Program-made: the position numbers and the translations under genes | Source: Streptomyces sp. HNM0574 | Lineage (GTDB): Bacteria > Actinomycetota > Actinomycetes > Streptomycetales > Streptomycetaceae | DNA: 64,000 bases | NCBI RefSeq assembly: GCF_012726235.1 | Contig: NZ_JAASAH010000011.1 | Location: 62,001-126,000, forward strand | Direction of reading: 5' to 3' | Part shown: positions 57,654 to 64,000 of the stretch, in pieces | How positions within the stretch are numbered: the first letter of the stretch is position 1 | How the letters are laid out: the number at the start of each line of letters is the position of its first letter | The notes under the pieces: model-generated | Told to the model about the DNA's origin: nothing | What the model saw: the letters and a program-made list of their open reading frames with translations, nothing else | Database searches by the model: none

Positions 57654-59324
57654 ATGGCCTTCGCAATCACCCAGACCTGCTGCAGCGACGCCACCTGCGT
57701 GGCCGTCTGCCCGGTCAACTGCATCCACCCGACGCCCCAGGAGCGGGCGTTCGGCAGCACGGAGATGCTGCACATCGACCCCAAGACCTGCATCGACTGC
57801 GGTGCCTGCGCGGACGCCTGCCCCGTCGACGCGATCTTCCCCGTCCCCGCACTGCCGCCCGCGCAGCGGGAGTACGCCGCGATCAACGCGGCCTGGTACG
57901 AGGACGGCGACGGGGAAGCCGCCGGGCCGGAGCCCGGACCCGCCGGCCACGGGCCGAACTTCCACGCCTGGGACGAGCCCGCCTTCACCCGCACCCTGCC
58001 CGCCGACTTCGCGCCGCTCCGGGTCGCCGTCGTCGGCACGGGGCCTGCGGGCATGTACGCCGCCGAGGACCTGCTGCTGCACACCAACGCCGAGGTGACC
58101 CTCCTCGACCGGCTGCCCGTCGCGGGCGGGCTGGTCCGGTACGGCGTGGCGCCCGACCACCCCGCGACGAAGAAGGTCGGCGAGACCTTCGCCCGCTTCC
58201 ACGGGCACGACCGGGTGCGGATGCGGCTGGGCGTCGAGGTCGGCCGGGACATCAGCGCCGAGGAACTCGCCGCGCACCACGACGCGGTGATCTACGCCGT
58301 CGGCGCCGCCACCGACCGCCGCCTCGGCATCCCCGGCGAGGACCTGCCCGGCAGCCTCTCCGCGACCACCTTCGTCTCCTGGTACAACGCGCATCCCGAA
58401 GTGGCTCCGGAGGCCGGCGTGTTGGACGCCGAGCGGGTGGTGGTCGTCGGCAACGGCAACGTCGCGCTGGACGTCGCCCGGCTCCTCGTCGCCGACCCGG
58501 ACACGCTCGCCGGGACCGACATCTCCGAGCACGCGCTCGCGGCGCTGCGCGCGAGCCGGGTCCGCGAGGTGGTGCTGCTCGGGCGGCGCGGCCCCGAGGA
58601 CGCCGCGTACACCACGTCCGAACTGCTCGCGCTCAAGCAACTGCCCGGCGTGGAGCTGGTCGTGGACGACCACGACCCGCGCGTCGGCGAGGCCGTCGAG
58701 GCGGCCGGGCCGCGTGACAAGGCCGCCGTGCTGCGCGACGTGCCCCGCGCCCGGGTGGATGTGGCCTCCGGTCCCGCGCCGGGGCGGCGGATCGTGCTCC
58801 GGTTCCGCAGCGCGCCGGTGGAGGCGCTGGGGGACGGCGCCGTCCGGGGGCTGCGCGTCACCGGCGGGTCGGGCGAGCTGGAGATCCCGACGGGCATGCT
58901 GCTGCGGGCCGTCGGCTACCGGGGCAGGCCGGTGGCCGGGCTGCCCTTCGACGAGACGACCGGAACCGTCCCGCACGAGTCCGGCCGGGTGCGCGGCCGG
59001 GAGGGGACGTACGTCGTCGGCTGGATCAAGCGCGGGCCCTCCGGCGGCATCGGCGCCAACCGGACCTGCGCGGCCGAGACCGTCGGCACGCTCCTCGCGG
59101 ACGCCGTCGCGGGCGCGCTGCCCGCGCCGAAGGGCACCCCGAAGGCGTTCAAGCGGCTGGTGCGCAGCCGCAACCGGAACGTCGTCGACGCCCGCGGGCT
59201 GGCCGCCATCGAGCGCGCCGAACTGAGCCGCGGCCTGCGGGACGGGCGTCCGCGCGTCAAGCTGGCCACCGTCGACGAGCTCCTCGCCGCGGCCCGGGGC
59301 GGCCGCCTGTCCCTCCGCCGCTGA
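57654..59324 (+). CDS. Ferredoxin-ferredoxin/NADP reductase fusion (FprB type)
   Basis: This 556-residue fusion has an N-terminal two-cluster ferredoxin: residues 1-75 contain CCSDATCVAVCPVNC and CIDCGACADACPVDAI. A linker follows to about residue 115, and then an adrenodoxin-reductase-type FAD/NADP domain (VAVVGTGPAGMYAAEDLLL, VVVVGNGNVALDVARLL, FVGWIKRGPSGGIGANR-like C-terminal segment). Mycobacterial FprB has the same arrangement and length. It passes electrons from NADPH through its own clusters to an oxygenase. It is directly downstream of the AurF-like gene and convergent with a P450 operon that has no redox partners. Confidence 0.94.
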   Translation: MAFAITQTCCSDATCVAVCPVNCIHPTPQERAFGSTEMLHIDPKTCIDCGACADACPVDAIFPVPALPPAQREYAAINAAWYEDGDGEAAGPEPGPAGHGPNFHAWDEPAFTRTLPADFAPLRVAVVGTGPAGMYAAEDLLLHTNAEVTLLDRLPVAGGLVRYGVAPDHPATKKVGETFARFHGHDRVRMRLGVEVGRDISAEELAAHHDAVIYAVGAATDRRLGIPGEDLPGSLSATTFVSWYNAHPEVAPEAGVLDAERVVVVGNGNVALDVARLLVADPDTLAGTDISEHALAALRASRVREVVLLGRRGPEDAAYTTSELLALKQLPGVELVVDDHDPRVGEAVEAAGPRDKAAVLRDVPRARVDVASGPAPGRRIVLRFRSAPVEALGDGAVRGLRVTGGSGELEIPTGMLLRAVGYRGRPVAGLPFDETTGTVPHESGRVRGREGTYVVGWIKRGPSGGIGANRTCAAETVGTLLADAVAGALPAPKGTPKAFKRLVRSRNRNVVDARGLAAIERAELSRGLRDGRPRVKLATVDELLAAARGGRLSLRR

Positions 59325-59339
59325 CCGGCGCCCCCGAAC

Positions 59340-59385
59340 GGCCCGGCCGTCCCTCCGCGCGGGCGGACGGAGAGACGGCCGGGCC
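59340..59385. terminator. Bidirectional terminator between redox fusion and cyclodipeptide operon
   Basis: The arms GGCCCGGCCGTC and GACGGCCGGGCC (12 bp) surround a loop that can itself pair partly. It lies between the convergent stops at 59324 and 59389. Confidence 0.8.
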
Positions 59386-59388
59386 CCC

Positions 59389-59733
59389 TCAGCCGGGAGC
59401 CGCCGGGCGGGTGCTGCTCTCCGCCGTCTCCGCGACCACGTCCAGGACCTGGCCGCAGGTGGAGCGGAGCAGCTCCGGGAGGTCCACGTCGGCCATCGGG
59501 CCGCACAGCGCGTCCTCCAGGCGCTCGCGGACGTGCGTCAGGCGCGGGTCCGGCGGGCCGCAGAGGGCGAGGAGTTCCAGGGCCCGGCGGGCTCCGTCGG
59601 CGCAGCGGGCGGGGCCGTAGGCAGGTGGTTCGTCCAGCAGGCCGCGGCCGCTGCTCAGCAGGAAGGCCGCCAACAGCAGGGCCTCGCGGGCCAGTTCAGG
59701 GTTCGCCTCCGGCCGGTTCGGACCAGACGTCAT
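59389..59733 (-). CDS. Cyclic dipeptide oxidase small subunit (AlbB-like, DUF6092)
   Basis: This 114-residue protein fits AlbB, the small partner of the albonoursin cyclic dipeptide oxidase: about the same length, all-helical, with LLAAFLLSSGRGLLDEPPAY followed by GPARCADGARRALELL. AlbA and AlbB form a filamentous flavoenzyme that desaturates the side-chain bonds of diketopiperazines. The ATG at 59733 lies inside the preceding gene (38-bp overlap) with its own GAGGTGA ribosome site, the same overlapping arrangement as in known CDO loci. It is the last gene of the four-gene operon. Confidence 0.82.
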   Translation of the reverse strand: MTSGPNRPEANPELAREALLLAAFLLSSGRGLLDEPPAYGPARCADGARRALELLALCGPPDPRLTHVRERLEDALCGPMADVDLPELLRSTCGQVLDVVAETAESSTRPAAPG

Positions 59734-60286
59734 AGCGGATCACCTCGTCCCTCTCGCGTCGGGCGGACGGGGTCACCGGCTCCGCGGGGCGGCCGACCGG
59801 TACCAGCAGCACCGGCTCCAGGCGGGGCGGCAGCGCGAGCAGGCGGCGCACCGCCGGCGGCCAGAAGCTGCACACCGGGCAGCCGCCCAGCCCGGCCGCG
59901 TGCGCCGCGAGCAGCAGGTTCTGCACGGCCATGGCCACGCAGAGCAGGCCCACGTCCCAGGCGTCGTCGTCCGGGGCGTCGTCGTCCCGTACCGCGCGGT
60001 CCCGGTCGAAGCAGGCGGCGACGACCAGCGGCGGCACGCCGATCATGCCGGGCGCGAACGCCCGCAGGGCGCGCACCCTGAACGGGTCGCGGACCGCGAC
60101 GAAGGCCCATGCCTGCTTGTTGGCCGCGGTGGGCGCGGCGAGCATCGCGTCCAGCAGGTCCGACAGCCTTGCGTCGTCCACCGGTTCGCCGGTGTAGCGG
60201 CGTACCACGGCCCGCGAACGCAGCAGGCCGGCCGGCGAAGTGGCCGCGGGGGACGGCTCGTTCGCCGGTGGGGGCCGGCCGGTCAC
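59696..60286 (-). CDS. Cyclic dipeptide oxidase flavoprotein subunit (AlbA-like, nitroreductase family)
   Basis: This 196-residue nitroreductase-fold flavoprotein equals AlbA in length. Its N-terminal SRAVVRRYTGEPVDDARLSD and FMN-site APTAANKQAWAFVAVRDP are typical of the family, and LRAFAPGMIGVPPLVVAACF resembles cyclic dipeptide oxidases. With its small partner it should form alpha,beta-dehydro bonds in the diketopiperazine made upstream. The GTG start overlaps the P450 stop by 4 bp (GTGA, 60283-60286), so translation is coupled. Family membership is clear; the CDO assignment rests on context with the CDPS and the AlbB-like gene. Confidence 0.85.
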   Translation of the reverse strand: MTGRPPPANEPSPAATSPAGLLRSRAVVRRYTGEPVDDARLSDLLDAMLAAPTAANKQAWAFVAVRDPFRVRALRAFAPGMIGVPPLVVAACFDRDRAVRDDDAPDDDAWDVGLLCVAMAVQNLLLAAHAAGLGGCPVCSFWPPAVRRLLALPPRLEPVLLVPVGRPAEPVTPSARRERDEVIRYDVWSEPAGGEP

Positions 60287-61521
60287 CACAGCACCGGGAG
60301 CCGCTCGGGGGTGCGTTTGATCCAGCCGGAGCGCCAGTTGATCTCGTCGGCCGGGATGGCGGGCCGCAGCTCCGGGAGCCGTTCCAGCAGGGCGCCGAGC
60401 GCGGTGGCCGCGTGTGCGCGGGCCAGCGGGGTGGCCGGGCAGTAGTGGCGGCCGCCGCCGAACGCCAGGTGCGGGTTGGGCGTACGGGACAGGTCCAGCC
60501 GTTCCGGCTCGCTGAAGACGGACGGGTCGTGGTTGGCGCCCTCGATCAGTACGAGCACCAGGTCGCCCGCGGCGATCGGCGTACCGCCCAACTCGGTGTC
60601 CCGGGTGGCGATGCGCGGCAGCCCGTCCCCGACGGACAGCTGGTGCCGCAGCAGTTCCTCCAGGGCCGGGCCCATGGCCTCGGGGCCGGCCCGCAGCCGG
60701 TCCCGCTGGTCGGGGTGGTTCATGAGCAGCATGGCCGCCAGGAGCAGGAAGGTCGTGGTGCTGACCGAACCGGCCTCGAAGAGCGTGTGCAGCGTCATGA
60801 CCAGGTGCTCGTCGGTGTCCACCGCGCCGCTCCCGGCGTCCTCGGCGCGGATGCGGGCCAGCGCCCCGAGCAGGCCGGGGGCCGCGACGGCGTCCGGTGC
60901 CCGCAGGTGCGCGGCCATGTACGACATGCCCTTGTCCCAGTTGGCCCGCGCGCCCTCGAACCCGCGGGGCGCGGTCATGGTGCTGATGTCCAGGCCGCTC
61001 ATCAGCCGCCGCCAGTCGTCGTCCGGCAGGCCGAGCACGGTGCACATCACGTGCGCGGTGTACGGGTCGGCGAAGCGGGCCTTGAGGTCGACGGGCGGGC
61101 CCTCGGCCAGCAGTTCGTCGATCAGCTCGTCCGCCCTCCTGCGGAAGACGGGCACGGCCCGCTTCACCACGGGCGGGGACAGGGACCGCATCACGGCCTC
61201 GCGCAGGCCCGCGTTGCTGAAGTGCTCCAGGCTGCTGCGGACCTCCAGCGGGAACATGGGCGCGTACTGGCAGCGGGCCCCCGGCTCGGCCGTGGCCGAC
61301 AGGCTGAACGTCTCGTCGTGCAGGACCCGGGTGGCCAGTTCGTGCGTGGAGACCAGCCAGGCCGGATCGCCGGTGAGCGTACGGACCCGGGCGACCGGGC
61401 GGTGCTCACGCAGCCAGGCGCACTCCTCGGGGACCACGTCGCCGCGCCGGGACAGCGGGAAGTCCACATCCGTCCCGGCGGGTGCCTCCGCCCGTGTGGT
61501 GGGTGGCTCGTTCAGGGTCAT
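60283..61521 (-). CDS. Cytochrome P450 of the cyclodipeptide cluster
   Basis: This P450 of about 412 residues has a complete heme loop (FGGGRHYCPATPLARAH, Cys361) and ExxR helix (ALEELLRHQL). The I-helix reads LFEAGSVSTTTFLLL: the acidic residue before the conserved Thr is replaced, as is known for some P450s that couple or rearrange substrates. It overlaps the CDPS stop by 4 bp (ATGA). It should modify the diketopiperazine made by the CDPS, for example by hydroxylation, C-C or C-N coupling. No ferredoxin gene is in the operon, but an FprB-like fusion is convergent with it. The start at ATG 61521 is fixed by the overlap; a longer frame is unlikely. Confidence 0.92.
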   Translation of the reverse strand: MTLNEPPTTRAEAPAGTDVDFPLSRRGDVVPEECAWLREHRPVARVRTLTGDPAWLVSTHELATRVLHDETFSLSATAEPGARCQYAPMFPLEVRSSLEHFSNAGLREAVMRSLSPPVVKRAVPVFRRRADELIDELLAEGPPVDLKARFADPYTAHVMCTVLGLPDDDWRRLMSGLDISTMTAPRGFEGARANWDKGMSYMAAHLRAPDAVAAPGLLGALARIRAEDAGSGAVDTDEHLVMTLHTLFEAGSVSTTTFLLLAAMLLMNHPDQRDRLRAGPEAMGPALEELLRHQLSVGDGLPRIATRDTELGGTPIAAGDLVLVLIEGANHDPSVFSEPERLDLSRTPNPHLAFGGGRHYCPATPLARAHAATALGALLERLPELRPAIPADEINWRSGWIKRTPERLPVLW

Positions 61522-62291
61522 GGGGCCGTTCCTTTCCCTGGCTGGTGCACGTCGCTGCGCCACGGCTCCGAAGAGCCGTCCGGGGTTTTCGGGGCCACCA
61601 CCATGAATCCCTGATTCGCGGCGGCCAGCAGTCCGGAATTCCGGCGGAACAGGGCATTCACCACGGGAGTCGAGACGTGGTAGCAGGAAACCGAGGAGGG
61701 AACGCCGATGATGCTCGGGGTGTCCACGAAGAACGGGAGTTCACTGCCGAGGTACTCCAGCCCCGCCGTCATCTTCCGCCCGGTTTCCCCGTCGCCGTCC
61801 CGGTTCTCCCCGGACGGCGGGCGCGCCAGGAGATACCGGCGCACCATTTCCCGGCAGGCGTGGGCGAATTCCGGGTCGTTGTCCAGGGCCCGGTCGATCT
61901 CGGCGCGCAGCCGCCGGTACTCCGGGAGCTGCGTGAAGTCCGACAGCAGGTGCGAGCCCGGGGCCGGCCCCTCGGGCGAGGCCGCGTCGACGGCCTGCCG
62001 GATGCGGCGCCGCACGTCCTTCACGCGTTTGCGGGCCCGCCTGCCGGAGTCCTCCGGGGTCGCCCCGTCGGCGGCGAGCATGGTGTCGACGTGCATGTCG
62101 GCGCAGATCAGGTCGACGGCCCTGAAGTGCTGCTGCGCCCAGCGCACGAGCGCGGTCAGCCGCTCCGCGCTGAAATAGCTGTTGCCCGTACTGACCCCGA
62201 TCAGCGCATGCTCCCCGCCGCGTCGAATACGGTCGCAGCGCTCGGTGAAGGGTCGGGCGTGGAATAACGTCGTGACGTCTGCTGCCGCCAT
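61518..62291 (-). CDS. tRNA-dependent cyclodipeptide synthase (AlbC-type, NYH subfamily)
   Basis: This 257-residue CDPS joins two aminoacyl-tRNAs into a cyclic dipeptide. It has the nucleophile Ser34 and Asn37 in LIGVSTGNSYFSAERL, the catalytic pair Tyr180/Glu184 (YLGSELPFFVDTPS), and Tyr204-His205 (SVSCYHVST). Asn37, Tyr204 and His205 place it in the NYH group with AlbC. A basic helix (RRARKRVKDVRRRIRQAV) supplies the tRNA-binding patch. A short polar insertion (about residues 160-172) precedes the Tyr180 helix. The ATG at 62291 has GGAGG seven bases upstream, the strongest site in the operon. It leads the order CDPS-P450-CDO A-CDO B. The amino acids used cannot be read reliably. Confidence 0.95.
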   Translation of the reverse strand: MAAADVTTLFHARPFTERCDRIRRGGEHALIGVSTGNSYFSAERLTALVRWAQQHFRAVDLICADMHVDTMLAADGATPEDSGRRARKRVKDVRRRIRQAVDAASPEGPAPGSHLLSDFTQLPEYRRLRAEIDRALDNDPEFAHACREMVRRYLLARPPSGENRDGDGETGRKMTAGLEYLGSELPFFVDTPSIIGVPSSVSCYHVSTPVVNALFRRNSGLLAAANQGFMVVAPKTPDGSSEPWRSDVHQPGKGTAP

Positions 62292-62762
62292 GCGGAAACC
62301 TCCTGTCGGCAGGATTCGGGCACGGGCCCGGAGCCGAAGGGAACGCGCGGCAACGGCCCACGGAATCACGGGGATTCGGGACGGCGGAGCCGCACGCAAC
62401 GGTTTTGTCCGGCCTGCGGAAGGGCGAACCGCCCACGTCGGACGGTTCATCCCAAGCAGTGATGCGGAATTGTGCGCTCCCGCACGCGGGAAACCGATCC
62501 CGGCGCGGGCGCACGCCCGACAACGCTACCCGGCCCCCGGCACACCCGCATCCCGGGAATTCCCCTGACCCACCCCGCACACACGGAATGCATTTCACGC
62601 TCCGGGGCGGACCCCCACCGAGGGCCGCGCGGGGCTTCCCCGGGCACCCGGTGGCGCAGAATCCGGTCCCGGAAAGGGAGTTCGCGCCGGAGCGATGACT
62701 TCCTCGCGTCCCTCGGGTCTCTCCTTCCGTCGTGTTCGTCAGCAGCAGCGAGGAGTCGTCAC
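62292..62762. other. Control region between cyclodipeptide operon and divergent gene
   Basis: These 471 bp contain no convincing gene and must hold the promoter of the CDPS operon and of the divergent DHFR-fold gene. On the minus strand TAGCGT around 62523-62528 is a possible -10, about 230 bp upstream of the CDPS, without a convincing -35. GGGAATTCCC (62555-62564) is a perfect palindrome. No regulator gene adjoins the cluster within the window. Confidence 0.5.
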
Positions 62763-63362
62763 GTGCGCATCGTGGTCAGCGAGTTCATCAGTCTCGACGG
62801 GGTCGTCCAGGCGCCCGGCGGACCGGACGAGGACACCGACGGCGGCTTCGCGCACGGCGGCTGGACGCACCCGTTCTTCGACCCGGAGGTGGTGGGCGGC
62901 GCCTTCGACGAGGCGATGCGGAAGGCCGAGGGGCTGCTGTTCGGCCGCCGCACCTGGCAGGCGATGGCCGCGGCCTGGCCGGAGCGCGCGGGCGACCCCT
63001 TCGCCGACCGGCTGAACGCCCTGCCCAAGCACGTCGTCTCCGACTCCCTTGCGGACGGGGCGACTTCGGCCTGGCAGAACAGCGTCCGCGTCCCGGGCGG
63101 CGAGGCCGTGGCGCACCTCCGGAAGCTGCGCGAGAGCGGCGAGGGCGACCTGCTGGTCATGGGCAGCCCCACGCTGGTGCGGACGCTGCTGCGCGAGGAC
63201 CTCGTCGACGAACTCCGGCTGATGCACATGCCGGTGCTCCTCGGCGGCGGCAAGACGATCTTCCCGGAGGACGGCGCGCACCGTCCCCTCCAGGTCGTCT
63301 CCACCACCACCAGCCCGCAGGGCGTCCAGGTCACCACCTACCGGCCAGCGGACCGGAGTTAG
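62763..63362 (+). CDS. Dihydrofolate reductase-fold (RibD C-terminal-like) protein
   Basis: This 199-residue DHFR/RibD-C superfamily protein begins VRIVVSEFISLDGVVQAPGG and contains LLFGRRTWQAMAAAWPERAG, LLVMGSPTLVRTLLREDLVD and MPVLLGGGKTIFPEDG. Members bind NADPH; the reactions of most are unknown. The GTG is preceded by AGGAG. It is divergent from the cyclodipeptide operon and is probably unrelated to it. A shorter relative occurs at 46323-46820. Confidence 0.88.
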   Translation: MRIVVSEFISLDGVVQAPGGPDEDTDGGFAHGGWTHPFFDPEVVGGAFDEAMRKAEGLLFGRRTWQAMAAAWPERAGDPFADRLNALPKHVVSDSLADGATSAWQNSVRVPGGEAVAHLRKLRESGEGDLLVMGSPTLVRTLLREDLVDELRLMHMPVLLGGGKTIFPEDGAHRPLQVVSTTTSPQGVQVTTYRPADRS

Positions 63363-63390
63363 GCCCGCCGCGGTTCAAGGAGCGGGCCCC

Positions 63391-64000
63391 TCACCGGCCG
63401 TTCCGGCACGCCTCCGCCAGCCCGGCGAGCAGGCGGGCCCGCTCCGCCATCGCGTCGACCAGCAGGTATTCGTGGTCGGCGTGGGCCCCGCCGCCGACGG
63501 CGCCCAGCCCGTCGAGGGTGGGGACGCCGAGCGCCGCCGTGAAGTTGCCGTCGCTGCCGCCGCCGACCTCGGTGCCGCCCACCCCGGGCAGCAACCGCCG
63601 GGCGAGCGCGAAGAGTTGGGCCGAGGCGGAGGCGGGCATCGGGGGCCGCCGCACGGAGCCCTCCACGGTCAGCCCGGCGCCGTCCAGCTCCGGTGTCAGG
63701 GCGGCGAACCCGGCCTCCACCCGCTCCTTCTCGGCCGCCGACTCGACGCGGACGTCGACGGTGACGCTCGCATGCGCCGGTACGACGTTCTCCACCGTGC
63801 CGGCCGCGGCGACGGTCGGGGTGACCGTCGTGCCGAGCTCCGGGCGGGCCAGCGCCGCGATCCGCCGGACCTGGTGCGCCGCCTCGACCAGCGCGTTCAC
63901 CCCGGCCTCGGGTTCGAGACCGGCGTGCGCGGCCCGTCCCGTGACGGTGACGCGGAAGGCCCCGGCGCCCTTCCGCCCGGTCTTCAGCGCCCCGCCGTCG
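63391..64000 (-). CDS. M20-family metallopeptidase, C-terminal part (cut by window edge)
   Basis: About 203 C-terminal residues of an M20 peptidase are visible, of the CPG2/ArgE-like group that removes acyl, glutamyl or other groups from amino acids with a two-zinc site. The lid domain carries FRVTVTGRAAHAGLEPEAGV. The later catalytic domain shows VGGGSDGNFTAALGVPTLDG and GGGAHADHEYLLVDAM, whose last His is a zinc ligand. The N-terminus with the first ligands is beyond the window. Confidence 0.88.
   Translation of the reverse strand, partial: DGGALKTGRKGAGAFRVTVTGRAAHAGLEPEAGVNALVEAAHQVRRIAALARPELGTTVTPTVAAAGTVENVVPAHASVTVDVRVESAAEKERVEAGFAALTPELDGAGLTVEGSVRRPPMPASASAQLFALARRLLPGVGGTEVGGGSDGNFTAALGVPTLDGLGAVGGGAHADHEYLLVDAMAERARLLAGLAEACRNGR

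Noticed and set aside
59340..59385. Hairpin considered as a regulatory element of the cyclodipeptide operon
   Set aside because: It lies after the last gene, between two convergent stops, so a terminator is the simpler reading.

Overview
The window is a stretch of actinobacterial chromosome, almost certainly Streptomyces. The DNA is very GC-rich with strong third-position GC bias and frequent GTG starts. It carries Streptomyces hallmarks: a conservon (cvnA-D plus P450), a perfect-core DasR operator, a CDPS/cyclic dipeptide oxidase cluster, an AA10 chitin-active oxygenase, a SpoIIE-type phosphatase and several probable leaderless genes. I saw no tRNA, rRNA, insertion sequence, phage gene or CRISPR array. 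Both ends cut through genes.

Left part (1-18 kb). A sugar-uptake operon (binding protein, two permeases, GH5-like hydrolase) runs leftward, divergent from its LacI regulator, with two operator-like palindromes between them. A secreted penicillin-acylase-family Ntn-hydrolase follows, then two tiny genes and the conservon cvnABCD-P450, whose genes all overlap. The P450 lacks the K-helix ExxR motif, as in CYP157. A 0.94-kb non-coding stretch precedes gdhA. Next come a macrolide-type glycosyltransferase with a possible 8-codon leader and hairpins, a probably leaderless S4/Hsp15-type gene, and a PanE-like reductase.

Middle (18-40 kb). This is mostly housekeeping and envelope functions: a secreted small protein, a Vms1/Rv2629-like protein, succinate-semialdehyde dehydrogenase, AlkB, a D,D-carboxypeptidase, an L,D-transpeptidase-like protein, and a large secreted protein with a choice-of-anchor A-like head and five SpaA/Cna-B repeats arranged A-B-A-B-C. 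Then follow AraC plus an intradiol dioxygenase, CbiZ, a metallo-beta-lactamase-fold protein, an SAM methyltransferase, and an acyl-CoA dehydrogenase/LysR/thiolase unit whose two control regions share an 11-bp motif. A Tat-exported ceramidase and a flavin monooxygenase/FMN reductase pair close this part.

Right part (41-64 kb). A nitrate/sulfonate/taurine-type ABC transporter operon has a benzoylformate decarboxylase gene inserted with translational overlap. It is followed by an AA10 oxygenase with a DasR site on its promoter, a nucleobase permease overlapping a 2-oxoglutarate oxygenase, a D-amino-acid-oxidase-type flavoprotein, ATP-dependent DNA ligase, a SpoIIE phosphatase, an AurF-type diiron oxygenase with a ferredoxin-ferredoxin reductase fusion, and, convergent with that pair, a compact four-gene cyclodipeptide pathway (CDPS, P450, both subunits of a cyclic dipeptide oxidase). 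This last cluster is the most likely source of a new natural product. The neighbouring ferredoxin/reductase fusion could supply electrons to its P450. The window ends in an M20 peptidase.
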